64,000 nt of DNA. It comes from Guillardia theta CCMP2712 (lineage: Eukaryota > Cryptophyceae > Pyrenomonadales > Geminigeraceae). The notes below the pieces were generated by a model. That model was not told where the DNA came from. It worked only from the letters and a program-made list of their open reading frames with translations, and ran no database searches. Position 1 is the stretch's first letter, and every line of letters begins with the position of its first letter. The stretch spans positions 795,938 through 859,937 of the forward strand of contig NW_005434659.1 of the NCBI RefSeq assembly GCF_000315625.1, given 5' to 3'. The position numbers and the translations under genes were made by a program. Shown in pieces: positions 45,601-57,187 of the stretch.

Positions 45601-48600
45601 ATTATCCTCAAGAGAAAGTGACAATCAAAGTGGAGAACTCGCAAGGATACAGTACGCCTCCTTTTCACCTTCCTGCCAACACAAACCAGACTATGACGTG
45701 CTATGGAGACTAGATTTCCAGAACCTCATCCTCAACTGGAACGATAAGACTGTCTCTATGCTCCTCAACTATGTCAATACCATGCAAGATATCAGCAAGA
45801 GCTTGTTGTCAGGCCGCGATACGTCTGGATCACCGAAGATCGAAGCAGGCGAGGTCAGCAGGGAGCTAGACCAGAGCCTGGAGGACAGGGAAGCAAGCAA
45901 GAAGGGAAGGAAAGTAGTGAAAGCAACGGCATCCATCAGACTGCTGAGCGCGACGCTTCTGAGGGCCGGGGACACCGTGGTGAAGATGGCGATGACGGCA
46001 GCCGGGGGAGAGTATCAGTCCGGGCCTTCTGGGTCAGTGATCAGCGGGAAGCTGGGAAACTTCGTGGTAGAGGACCTGAGGCGGGAGGGGCTATACTTCA
46101 AGGAGAAGCTGGGCCTGCGAGACACGTCGAAGTCGGTGGTGGAGTTTCGGTACTGCACGTACGACCTGGCGGGGGAGGAGCATCCGGGATACGACTCGAG
46201 CCTCGAGGTAGAGATGTCGTCGACGCGGCTGGTGTACACGCGGGGCTTCATCGAGGACCTGCAGGCGTACATCTCGTCAGAGCCGCTGATCAACAGCATC
46301 ATGGGGAAGACGGCGACAGCGGTGGCGCGGTCAGCGAGGAGAGCAGCAGGGCACCACAGCGCAGGGCTTGGGCTGATGAAGGTACGGTGCCAGCTTGTGA
46401 ATCCGCTGGTGATACTGCCGGTGAGCGAGGAGGAGGAGCAGCACCTTGTTGCGGACCTGGGGGAGATCACGGTAGAGAACAGCTTTGAGACGAGGGAGGA
46501 GAGGAAGGAGGAGCACATAGCAGTCAACATCAAGGCTATGAATCTACAGGGGATGGACGTAAAGGATGGAAGCGGGAAATATCTTATGGACCAAGTGAAT
46601 GTCGGGTTAAAGCTTGATCGTTGCGTTAAGACAGCCGGGAAAGGGCAAACAGACAAGAGGATTGAGGTTGCGATCGATGTGTCAGAAGTCTGCTCGCATG
46701 TAGAGTTGTCTCAGTTGCATTTGTTCTTCTCGGTTCTTGGCTCATCGTTCTCTTCACCAAAGAGAGCCATTGTCTTGTCTCCCACAAAGAAGTCGAGAAA
46801 TTCTTCGGCTGGTAGGGATTCCAATCGATTGCAATCGAAAGAGCTGATGGTAAACCTATCCTTCGCTGCGTTGAAGCTGCTCACTTGGAGTTTGCGAGAT
46901 GGCAAGTATGTGCCTCATACTTTCTTTTCCCTAGAGCAACCCAAGTTTTACTATGAGGCACTCGGGGAGTCAAGGAAGATGAGTTGTTCTGTGCAGAAAT
47001 TCGAAATGACATTTGAAGGGAACGACATTCTGGACAAAGTCTCCCTGGTGAGATATTACCACGAGAATGATTCGCTGGTTCCCGAAACGGAAATTGAATC
47101 CAATCCTCAACTCAAGATTGAGTACTCGGATCTTTCCGGGCAGGAGGAGAAGCCGGGGTGTGATTCAAGGCTTCGAATCGTATTGTTTCGTCCCGAGATG
47201 ATGTTGGCTCCGAGCGCGGTAGCTGAAGTATTCTTGTACTTCAGAGACATCCTGGAATGTTACGCGCAATTTCAGAAGAAGTTTCATCATTCTCCTAGCG
47301 CAAGCACAACGGAAGAGGAGGACCGGCTGACATCTCTACAGACAATGAAGACAGACATAGAGATCTATAAACCAAGAATTTCTTTTCTTGATGAGAAATC
47401 TAAACAGGGAGCTGCAAAAATTGTGTTGCAGTCTGATATCCGCCTCACGGGCATGTCTTCCCATAATTCTTGGAAGTTTCAGAGCTGCGATCTGGAGCAC
47501 ATTGAAATGTTTGTAACCGAGAAGGTAACGAGCCAGGCGATGAGGTCGATTGTCGACCCTTTCGACATGAACATTGCCTTGAAACATGTAGAGGACGACG
47601 AAAACTCCATCGAGTTGCTCGCTGTCGATATTTCGTCGGCGGTTGAGGCGCAGCTCTCATACCAAGATTGGATCTTGGCTTACCTGATGTTCGGAGGCTG
47701 GAAAGAACTATGGAGCCTTCTAGACAGCCAGTCGAATCTGTCAAAGGGCAAAGAGAGTGCGAAGATGTTGTTTCGTTCCAAGTCCACGACAGCCTTCACC
47801 TTCTGCTGCCCTCAGATTTGCGTCACTTTCATCAACGACTGCTTTTCAGAGTCGCACATCCCTGTGCTGGAGGTGAGAGGGTCGCCGGTGGCTGTGACCA
47901 ACAACGTGAAAGGAAGTGTTTGGCACCAGCAGGTGAACGTCGGCCTTGAGATTGACTACTTCAACATGGAGATCGCTGAGTGGGAACCGTTCCTGGAGTA
48001 CTGGCCCCTCAACCTTTCACGGGAGATGGCCAACAACTCGATCACATTGAAAGTTGGGTCGTCAGATCCAGGGGAGTTCAACCTCACCCTGGGGTTCTTG
48101 GAATGCCTCTCGCTCAACCGCCAGACTTTGCAACGGGCCCTTGACAACCTTGAGAGCGACGGGGCGATGGAAGAGACTTATGACGAGGCCGGGAGGATCA
48201 GCATCTTACACCCCTACCACGTTAGGAACGACATCGGGGTGGCAGTTGAGTGTGCGACGGTCGATGACCCGGGCAACGAGCTGAGCATCGTTGTGGCTCC
48301 GGGAGCCTGCGTCCCCATGGACATCAAGAGCTCCCGGCGGAATCAACGGAAGAGACTTGCCAAGGCGCAGCGGATCTCGCTCAACGTCGGGGAAGGATGG
48401 TACCCTTGTGTGGTCCGGATCGATCGAGTGGGCAAGCAGAACCTTGTGTTCAAGCCGATACGCCAGGAGGGGAACGACTGCAGGGTGATCTGCGACATCA
48501 AGCTCGTGGAGGGGTCCAAGCACATCTCCCTCGTCTCCTCTGTTCGCGTGGTCAACAAGACATCTCACTCCTTCAGCCTCCTCTTCGAGCCCGACGGCTC

Positions 48601-51600
48601 TCAACCGCAGGAAGGAGGCATCCTCGACCTCTCGCCCCAGCAGTCCCTCTCGGTCCCCGTGCAGCTCGTGGCTCACTGCTGCCTCCGGATCCAACCCACC
48701 GAGCGACACAAGTGGAGCTCTCCCCTTGAGCTCCGCAAACCCCCGAGGGACGTCAACGGCAAAGCGTGTCCGAGGATCTGGTTGTACAATGCCGAAGACT
48801 CTTCGGAATCCACCAGAGACTCCTTCTACATGTGGGTGAGGATGAACAGCCCTGACATGTTCCGCATCAACATCACTCTCACTCCCATCCTCACCCTCTG
48901 CAATGAGTTGGCCCTGCCGATCAACTACGGCATCTGCGTTGGTGACAACGGTCAAAAGAAGATTCCCAAGTCTCAGAACTCGATCGCACCTGGCGAGAAA
49001 GTAGAGCATCACAACGTATCCCCCGCCGAGACAGCCTTCTTTGCGATCAAACTTCCGGGGATGAAGTGGAGCAACTACGCACGAATCCAGGCAGATCGTC
49101 GGGTGAATCAGGATGTCGAGCTGCACAGAGAAGTCTACTGTAAGGATGACGCGGACGATTCGCTCAAATTGTGTGTCTCCATCAGCAACTTCGTGATCCG
49201 AGACGCCACCTCTGACTTCGGGCGAGACAGGAGGATCACGCTCTCCTGCCCCTACTGGATCCGAAATCTGACCGGCCTTCCCTTGTCTTTCTGCCTGGGA
49301 AGTCCGAATCTGAACTCGGGGGATATGGATGTAGTCATGCCAACTCCGCGCATGCTGTCGAATGTGAACATGCATCCTGCCATCTCCTCCTTTCCTTCGG
49401 GCTTCTCGTTCGCCGGCATGAACTCCATGCAAGGGATGATGCTGGCTCGATCCTCGGCTGATGCCTCCGTAGACTTCATGATGCCCGGACTGAAGGAGTT
49501 CCAGAGGATGGAGCTGGAGAAGAACACTGTGTCCAACGGCCTCGTCGAGCGTCCGATCGGGAGCGAGCGTCTCAAGCCCGAGGACTACCCCTCGCTCATG
49601 TTCTCGTTCTCGGCCTCTAAGCGCAGGCTGCTCCATGTTAAAGTGGCAGGCTCCAGCTGGTCCGAAGGTATTCCCATCCACGATGGTGGAGCGAGCGGGA
49701 TGGTGGAGATAAGGAACGAGGGGAGGGGCGGGAATGAAGGGCCGAGCTCTGACTTCCTGTTTCAATTGTCTCTGACAACTCAGACCAAGAAAGGGACTCA
49801 CTTCAAGACTGAAATCCTAACGTTCCGTCCTCGGTTCGTCATCGTGAACAAGTTAGACCAGACGGTTCATTATCGACAGATGGATACCGAAGGCATCTAC
49901 ATAGTTCGCCCCGACCACAAGACAAACTTTCACTGGCCCAACGCAAACTGTCCCAACGAGCTCTGCATCCGCATCGTCGCTGAGGTGGAAGGGACTGAGA
50001 CTACGAGCATGCCGTATGAGTGGTCGGGAGCGTTTGATATCTCCACCTTGGGTGAATCGCATGTGAGTGAACGAGCCTTTGATAGCCCGACGTCTTCTCC
50101 TCCCCTGACCTATCTTGCAGATTCGTCTCAGGTCCAAGGAACCTGAGTGGCCCTCGTGCATCGTCAGGGTGAGCTCTCTTGGTGCTGTGGGAGGCAGGAG
50201 GGCTGACGGGGACGCAGATCGAGGTCAGAAACATCGGTGAGACGCTGCACGTCATCTTTCAGGCCGAGTCTTCCAGCATCCCCCCCTACAGGATCAGCAA
50301 CATGACCTCCCTCGCCCTCCTTGTCAATCAGGCTGTGCAGGGCTACGACCAGCACGTCGACCTGGTGCCCCCCAACTCGTCGATCCCTTTCGCGTGGGAC
50401 AAGCCGCTGCTGGAGCATGTGCTTGCCGTCAGGGTGGCGGGAGCCGGAGACACGCCGTCGTGCGCCCTCTGCAAGTTTGACAAGATCGGGCAGACCAAGT
50501 TCTTCTTCATCAACGACAGGAAGGTCTTGCTGAGCGTGATAGCCGATGGTCCTACGAGGGTGCTGAGAGCTTTCTTCGAGAGCCGCACGGAGATGGGAGT
50601 CGAGTCTCCCGTTGCTGCTCGGGAGGCCATGCAAGGGCCGGAGGGCTCGACGGATGAGGGCAACAAGTTTCAGATGTCAGTTGAGTTCAACAGAGTCTCC
50701 GTGACCATGGTCGACCTCCACCCGCAAGAGCTCGTTTGCATGCACTTGCAGTGTGTGCAGCTGAACTACGAGAAGAAGCTTCTGCTTACTGAGAAGAACA
50801 GGTCCCTGCTCCTGCTCGTGCAAGACTTTCAGGTCGACAACATGCTTCAGCGCACTCCTCACCCAGTCGTCCTCTACAGCTCGATCAAGGGGGATGACAA
50901 GCCTTTCTTGCAGCTAGAGATGGTGCAGGACCTCAACGGCGAGTCAACGATCCTCACGTTCCAATCGGTCCTAGCGGAGATCAAGGACGTGGAGTTGAAC
51001 CTGGAGGGGAGAATAGTGATGCTGGTGTACCTCTACTACTTGTCTTGCATGGAACTCCTTCAAGTGTCGAGAGGAGACGTCCAGGTTATAGACGAGAATG
51101 CTCTCTTCTCCCCGAACTCCTCCAACAAGATCTACGTGCAGTCCTTCGCTCTCCCAGCTGTCAACGTCAACTTCAGCTTCGCCCGCCGCGATCTCGGGGA
51201 AGGCGACTTCAAGAATGCCAACGAGGTCGCTCAACGGCTGTCATGGCTCGCAGCATCGGTCGACAACGCGCCGCTGACCCTCAACGACCTGTCGATCCAT
51301 CATGCCTTTATGGACCCGCGGTCCCTCCTCAACGTCCTCCGGGAGCACTACCAGAAGGAGTGCGTGCGGCAGCTGTACCGCATCCTTGGGTCCGTCGAGG
51401 TCCTCGGGAATCCCGTCGGGTTGATGAGGAACTTGGGGACAGGGTTCAAGGCGTTCCGGACGGGGATCAGTGGGCTGCGGAATGGCGACCAGCAGTCGTT
51501 CAAGGACGGGACGAAGGTGCTGGTGCAGCACGTAGGGCACGGGTTCTCCAACACGCTCAGCAAGGTCTCCTCCTCCGTCAGCAGAGGGCTCGCCTCCGTC

Positions 51601-52580
51601 GCTCTTGATAAGGACTTCATCAGGGAGCGGGAGGAGCAGAAGGACTACAGGGGCAGACCGGAAGACTACAAGGTCGGGTTCAAGCAGGGAACCTCTCATC
51701 TTGCGAGGAGCGTGGGGAGCGGGATCTCGGGGTTCATGAACAAGCCTGTGGAGGGGTACAACAGGGCTGGGATGAAGGGGATGATGCAGGGGATGGTGCA
51801 TGGGGTCGCAGGCCTCATCTGCAAGCCAACCTCAGGGCTGCTGGACCTGATCGCCAACACGAGCGAGGGGCTCAGAAACCAGACGAACCCCCTTGGGAAA
51901 GTGACGGTAGGGAGGATGCGGGAGCCAAGGCTCCTCAACTACGACCGCGTCCTGCGCTCACTCAACGCGGCTCCTCTCCCGCACATCGAGCTCTTCCACC
52001 GCCTGATCGGAGACACTCGCTCCGATCTCTCCTTGCATGGCGACCTGCAGAGCGACATGTACCGCAGTCACATCGTCCTCGACGACGGTGTCCTCTTCTT
52101 CACCGACAAGCACTGCCTCTACGCACGGCGGCAGCCGGCGGCGTCGGACGGGTGGGGGGAGAAGGGAATCAATGCGCCGGTGAAGCCAGCGCAGGTGAGG
52201 AAGAGACGTAGGAGGGAGGGGGCAGGAGGGAGGGGGCAGGAGGGAGGGGGCAGGAGGGAGGGGAGGCGTTCCTGAATATCTGGCAGGCGAGTGGCTGCTC
52301 CCTGGTTTGGTGTATCTCCTGGAGAGACCTGGGGGGGATCGAGGCAAGGGGCGACTGCGTATGGCTCCAGGCAGATCCATCAGCCTATGCTGATTGGGAG
52401 AAAGTGGTGAGGGAGGAGGATGGACCGGGGAAGGGGAGAGGGAAGAGGAAGAGAAAGCCCTTTGCTGACTCTCTCTTGCAGCCGTTTCCATGCCGTGAAG
52501 ACGTACAGCTGATCTTGTACGCGATGCATGACGCGTGGAAGGGAGGGGTAGAGGACGAAGAGGTCGAGCTGGTTGCTTGA
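39650..52580 (+). CDS. VPS13: VPS13-family bridge-like lipid transfer protein (reading frame broken once)
   Basis: VPS13 proteins are long hydrophobic-groove rods that move phospholipids between membranes at contact sites. The ATG at 39650 starts a chorein N-terminus spread over about ten small exons: KYVALQLKNLLGTYLDG, SLNLQLLGGKLKLENLSIKE, HLELSVNFLRFWWNEPVII, then FLARLAKKVRDNLQIHISNF. A giant exon (41260-50062) follows, then 50121-50168, 50218-52194, 52287-52406 and 52482-52580. The 3' half has the VAB/SHR-BD type region and an ATG2-C/VPS13-C-like end with GNPVGLMRNLGTGFKAF, VGFKQGTSHLARSVGSGIS and GVAGLICKPTSGLLDLIAN. Inside the giant exon a block of about 1.43 kb is tandemly repeated (43078-46580). 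At the first repeat junction the frame shifts: one frame stops at 43726-43728 and the rest continues in the next frame. This could be a sequencing or assembly fault, or a damaged allele. About 4,000 residues if intact. Confidence 0.93.
43078..46580 (+). repeat. Internal tandem repeat of VPS13, unit about 1.43 kb, nearly three copies
   Basis: Block X (ASIRLLSATLLRAGDTVV through EEHIAVNIKAMN) occurs at about 43078-43683, 44503-45112 and 45931-46541. Block Y (HFNMSFNCSRQVVRAP through VNSVDVTDITE) occurs at 43725-44149 and 45156-45580. Block Z (YDVLWRLDFQNLILNW to KKGRKVVKA) occurs at about 44264-44500 and 45693-45930. Spacing is 1429 (X1-X2), 1428 (X2-X3) and 1431 (Y1-Y2) bp. Y copies look identical; X and Z differ by a few substitutions, for example GACACCGTGG against GACACAGTGG, and CCGTCTGGG against CCTTCTGGG. 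Short spacers between Y and Z differ completely. Confidence 0.95.
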
Positions 52581-52733
52581 CGATGTGAAGAATCAGCAAG
52601 GGAAGGGTTTGGAGTTTGATTATTCTTTGATGTGAACCTTAAGTGGAAAAATGATTGTGCACCCCTCGCGCGTCCGAACCTCGATCGCTTCCTCTTCTTC
52701 CTGCTCTTCAGAATAACACATTCCTATTCACTT

Positions 52734-52760
52734 GCTGCTGCTGCTGCTGCTGCTGCTGCT
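52734..52760. repeat. (CTG)n run in the 3' region of the RRM gene
   Basis: About nine CTG/GCT triplets lie just past the RRM stop codon at 52769. In the wrong frame they give a poly-Gln tail, which the splice model removes. Confidence 0.85.
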
Positions 52761-52768
52761 GAAGCGAC

Positions 52769-53555
52769 TCAAGACTCTTCGTTCTCCATGGGCTCTTCCT
52801 CTCCTGCCAGTCCATCGGCGTTCCCTTGGCCGCCTTGTCCGTCGAAGGATTGGCTATTCTGCTCGTAGATCTTCTGCCGCGCGTGTGTGACTGTGATCTG
52901 TCTGCCCAGCAATTCCTGCAAGGAAGTTCACAAGCAAGGAAGTTCTCTTTCCTCTCTTCTACCCTTCCGTTCATCTCTTCTATGGCCTTCGCCGCACTGT
53001 GTTCCTCACTGAAGGTCACAAACCCGAACCCTCGGGACCTCCCAGAGTATCTGTCCACCATCACCTTAGCCTGCAAGGTCATCAGATCTCTGCCGCCTCC
53101 TCTGCTGCTCTCTACCTCACAGTTCCCGAACTCCTGGAACGCCTCCATCAGCTGCTGGTCGTCCACTTCCCAGGACAGCCCGCTCACAAACAGTTTGAGG
53201 GGGTCGATAGGACCATCAGGGGGCCCACGTGGGGCTCCCCTTCCACGTCCTCTTCCGCGTGCTCTTCCACGGTACCCGCCCCGATCACCGTAGTCTCTGC
53301 AGCAAGCATGATCAGAAGCAGTTGGAGCAAAGCTGGCAATTGCAGCACACGTTCACCCGCAGCCCTCTCTCACCTTCCGTAACCCTGATCATATTGGTTG
53401 TCGTCTCCGCGGAATCCTCCTCTGAGACGAAGAGGAGAGGAGATCGAGCGGCAAGCTCGGTCTGAGTTAACCTCCTCAAGAGAGCCCAACGAGGCCACGA
53501 CAAGGAGTACAAGGCTACTCCAGGAAATTGTATTCATTCTGCTTGAAATCTGCAT
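52769..53555 (-). CDS. RRM RNA-binding protein with N-terminal signal peptide
   Basis: The first exon begins at ATG 53555 (or 53537) and encodes a hydrophobic leader (SWSSLVLLVVASLGS), then SSPLRLRGGFRGDDNQ and a DNQYDQGYGR stretch. After an intron, an RGG-rich piece (RGRARGRGRGRGAPRG) leads into one RRM: RNP2-like LKLFVSGLSW and RNP1 RSRGFGFVTF, ending AAKAIEEMNG. A second intron (TTGCAG acceptor near 52915) joins to ELLGRQITVTHARQK, completing the RRM. The acidic tail ends EEEPMENEES with the stop at 52769-52771. The layout resembles glycine-rich RRM proteins of plants and plastids. A signal peptide on an RRM protein makes sense if it enters a secondary plastid or its periplastid space. That location is inferred, and the LRLRGG motif after the leader is notable. 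Confidence 0.8.
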
Positions 53556-54843
53556 TAATCGGGATCAGAAACGATGTTATGAACAGAGCATCTTCAGTTT
53601 TGAATTGGTATCATTACCAATGCCCTTTATGTTCTCGCCTCTTACTGGAACCTAGCATTCTCTCTCTCCGTCTGCTCACGTTTTCCATCAGATATCTGCG
53701 GATCCCGCAAGATCTCCTCAGGGACCGTTTGTGATGCTCGGGTATGCTTGAGCTGAGTCTCGAACTTGGCCCCTGCCTCCTCTCACAGGCTGAACAGCAT
53801 GGCGACTCATCTTGTCTAGTCTAACTCTTTATTTCCTCCTCCTCCCGCTCTCTCTCCCTCCCCTTATCGTAGCCCGTCCCACACTCCGCCCCGCCATAAC
53901 AGAAGCGACCGATCGTGGTAGAAGTAGGTTTTAGTATAAATATTTTTGTGACAAAATGATACTAAAAATAGTTTCTCAAAATCTTATATGTAATAAAAAC
54001 ATTTATAGAACGTTATTAAAATATATATATACTCTACATATTTATAAAAGTCTGATACTAGACCCCCTAGGACCCATGTATAGGACCTTGAGTTGTACGT
54101 AGGGGCCGGGGTTGCAGGGGGAAGGAATCAGCAGGGGTAGGGAAGGGACCCTCGATAAATCAGGGGTAGTTGACTGTATAATGAAGGGGTGGTGACAATT
54201 TTTGAGTACGGTGGGGTGGGCGCAACTCACGTGTGTCTGTTATACCCTGTTCTTTGTGTAGGGTAGTGGTAGGGTAGGGTGACGAATTACCAGCTTTCTG
54301 CTTAAATACAAGTGAACTGCAGTTAATTTTACTAATTGTTTGTTAATTTGGTCTCAGTAATCAGGAAATCAATTAAATCTCGCTATATTAATGCTATTTT
54401 AGTTGAAAATAAGCTATATAGCATCGCATAAGCTTAGAATAAGCTATGTAGAATCGCATTTAAGTTAAATGTTCCAAAAATTAACCTAAAAGTTGAAGAT
54501 GACTTGTCTTGTTTGCCGCTCTTCTCAGACTTCCATGCATGCGGGAGTGGAAGGAGGCGGGAGGGAGGGGAAAGAGGAAGGGGAGGAGCAATATGTGATG
54601 GTGGGATGCTGTGAGAGAAGGAAATATGAAGGATACAGGGAGATGTAGGAAAGACATGGTGGTCGTTGCGTCAAAGCGAGACAGGAAGAAGCTTACGCTT
54701 GGCGAATCGATTTGAGGAAGGGCATTTGTTATTTCAATGCGCGCTGATGGAGGTTTGAAAGATGAGCTCATTCTGAAACTTGTGACAGGGGATAATCATT
54801 CATCTAGACTAGAAGAGGCGCTCAAGGACTTCATCAGCACGAT
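53556..54843. other. Spacer between divergent RRM and Cwc2-like genes
   Basis: It holds a very AT-rich patch (about 53930-54050), a G-rich patch (54060-54270, GGGGTA/GGGGTGG phrases), another AT-rich patch (54300-54480) and a probable upstream region for the Cwc2-like gene. No gene is seen; ORFs at 54481-54771 are low complexity. Confidence 0.55.
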
Positions 54844-56695
54844 ATGGCCGTACAGGCTCCCAAGAACCTTGCAGGATTGCCTACTGAGGGCAGGAAGAGA
54901 GCTCACAAAGACCTGAGCAACTATGGCTATGCGGGAGACGATTACAAGTTTGACAACCCTCATGCCATCTGCTACAGATGCTCAAGACCAGGACACGTCT
55001 CTCGGGACTGTCCTTACTACGGCTCTGGGCAGTCGTCGCTGACTATTTTCACCGACTATGACAGAGCCACGCCTGAAGGGGAAGACCACATCAAGATGTT
55101 GAAGATCTCCATGGCAAATTATAGCCGAAGACCAGCAAGGAAGCAGATCGAGGAGTTCTCCAACAAGAGCTTGCAAGCCCCTGAAGGCTGCAACGAGTAC
55201 AACATCTGGTACGGCAAGTGGTGCGGCCAACAATGGAAGCCCGACAAGGACCTCTCGGCTGCTCCGCACCGATGTTGTGTGAGGCGTGATGCTGGAAGGA
55301 CGAAAGCGGACGATCGCTTCGGTGAGAGCGCGTACTGCTGCATATTCTTCGCTCGCGGCTGCTGCGCCCTCGGAGCAGATTGTACCTTCTTGCACCGCAT
55401 CCCTACCCCGCAGGATGACAAACGTCTTGACATGCTGCACGACATATTTGGCAGAGACAGACATAACTCAGACCGCGATGACATGCGAGGAACAGGCAAC
55501 TTCAATAAGAACAACAGGACTCTCTACGTAGGCGGCCTCAAGATCCTCCATGGGACCGACGCCGCCCACAAGTCGCTTCTCAGACACTTCTCTGAGTGGG
55601 GAGAAATTGAGCAGCTGAGAATCATCCCAAACAAGGCGATCGGGTTCGTCACTTATCGCCATCGTGCAAATGCAGAGTTTGCGCTGGTTGTCCCCATGAT
55701 ATCTGTAGCACATCTGTCGTACTGAACCTCGTTGTTTGCAGGAGGCTATGCATTGCCAAACTTTAGACTTGGACGAACTCTTGAATCTTCGCTGGGCTTA
55801 CGATGATCCCAACCCCAAGTGAGCTTCTAGATCTGAGCACGTCGTCTCGTTGTTGACTGTCGAGCAGGTCCAAGGATGGAGAACGAGACAAATACCAGGA
55901 GCAGCTTGTAGAAGCGCTGAAAGACAAGGTGATGCGAAGGAAACTTCTGTTTGTTCCCTGAAGCACATTTTTTGTGAAGGGCATCGACACCACAGAGACT
56001 ATGTACAACTATCCGAGCGATTATCACATCGTAGAAGACCCAGAAGTGAAGCGTGCGAGGTAACCCATAGCTTCCTTGGTCCTAACCTTCACTCATCTGC
56101 CGGACAGGATGGAGGGCGGAATGAACCAAGAAGGATATTCTTGTGATTATCCAAGCACGGACTATCAGTATCAGTCTGCATACGGCCCTGCTGTCGCTCA
56201 GGCAATCGTGCCAAAGCGAAGGTTCTTGCGGCTCACAAATATGCAGACCTCGGGGGATTCCCATGCACTTTCTCAGCTGTCAGGTTCGTCTTGATCGGTT
56301 CAAAGTGCACCAATGCTTACAAGCTCAGCAGAGTACGGCGAAGGAGGAGCTGCAGGCTGGCAGGAGTTCAAGGATGCTAGTGGACGGTGAGGAGGAGGGA
56401 AATGGCTGGGAGCGTCACCTTACGCTTCGCAAGGTCTTACTTCCACAACGCTGCTACCGGAGAGACTACATGGGACAAGCCTGGAGGTTCTGTTGACAGC
56501 TCAGCTCCTGCTCCTCCATCTGAATCCTCAGCTGCTGTCGACTGGAGCTCGGCTGCTACCCCAGAGGAGAAGGTCAGGGCAGTCGAGGAAGTTGTGAGAG
56601 AATGACTTGTGGTGGAGGTGTCGCGATACGCATCCTTCTACGGGCTCAGCGAGGAGCAGGCGCGAGAGTGGCTGGAGAGCAACAACGCGCTCTAA
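54844..56695 (+). CDS. CWC2: Cwc2/RBM22-like splicing factor with WW module
   Basis: The ATG at 54844 opens a long exon. It carries a CCHC zinc knuckle (CYRCSRPGHVSRDC), then YNIWYGKWCGQQW, a C3H finger (CIFFARGCCALGADCTFLHR, IP), a link DIFGRDRHNSDRDDMRGTGN and an RRM (NRTLYVGGLK, IGFVTYRHRANAEFA). The finger-RRM order and linker match Cwc2, which contacts U6 snRNA in the active spliceosome. Exons after 55741 complete the RRM (EAMHCQTLDLDELLNLRWAY, DDPNP). Further exons give KYQEQLVEALKDKG and YNYPSDYHIVEDPEVKRA. A WW module is then built from two exons: GWQEFKDASGR and SYFHNAATGETTWDKPGG. The last exon follows a 45-nt intron (GAGAAG|GTCAGG to GTGGAG) and encodes YASFYGLSEEQAREWLESNN, stop 56693-56695. 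The joint near 56150-56330 is unsure, so the WW part could be a separate gene. The N-terminal zinc knuckle is also extra relative to yeast Cwc2. Confidence 0.8.
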
Positions 56696-57155
56696 GGCAG
56701 ACACACCGCCGTGAACACGATCGTCAAGGAAGTCGCAAGAGCAGCACAACTGCTACTCTCCTGCGTTGTGATAAACAGTTGCGTGAATGAGGAGCGCGAG
56801 CTGGTGGTAGCCTGCCGATAGCGATGATGTTGACAGATCAACGCGCGAACAAGAGTGAAGCTATGGTCACACGCTTCAATCACATCATTTTCACTCTAGT
56901 CTCTCTTCCTCCTTCCCCTCGTTATCCGGGGGCAGGCATGAGCCAGTCCAGGTCCCTGCTGGCTGTCAGCTCCAATCGAGTTGAACATGGCAGCTTCACC
57001 ATGTCTGCGGCTCCGACCCGTTGAGAAAGATCTGCTCCTCTCTGCGAAGCCTCACCGTGAGGGATGACGAGGAGGTAGGGAGTGGTGGAGTGTAGTTATG
57101 GTGGTTATCAGGAGTAGGAGGCGCAAGAGCGGGAGGCAGGAGGAGCAGGAGCAAT

Positions 57156-57187
<32 letters not shown>

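Noticed and set aside
48206-49801. 531-codon minus-strand ORF opposite VPS13
   Set aside because: It is antisense to a GC-rich VPS13 coding stretch whose plus frame has clear family motifs.
56580-56640. In-frame TGA at 56603-56605 as possible stop-codon readthrough or a 27-nt intron
   Set aside because: A 45-nt intron from GAGAAG|GTCAGG to GTGGAG removes the stop and keeps phase, in line with other introns here.
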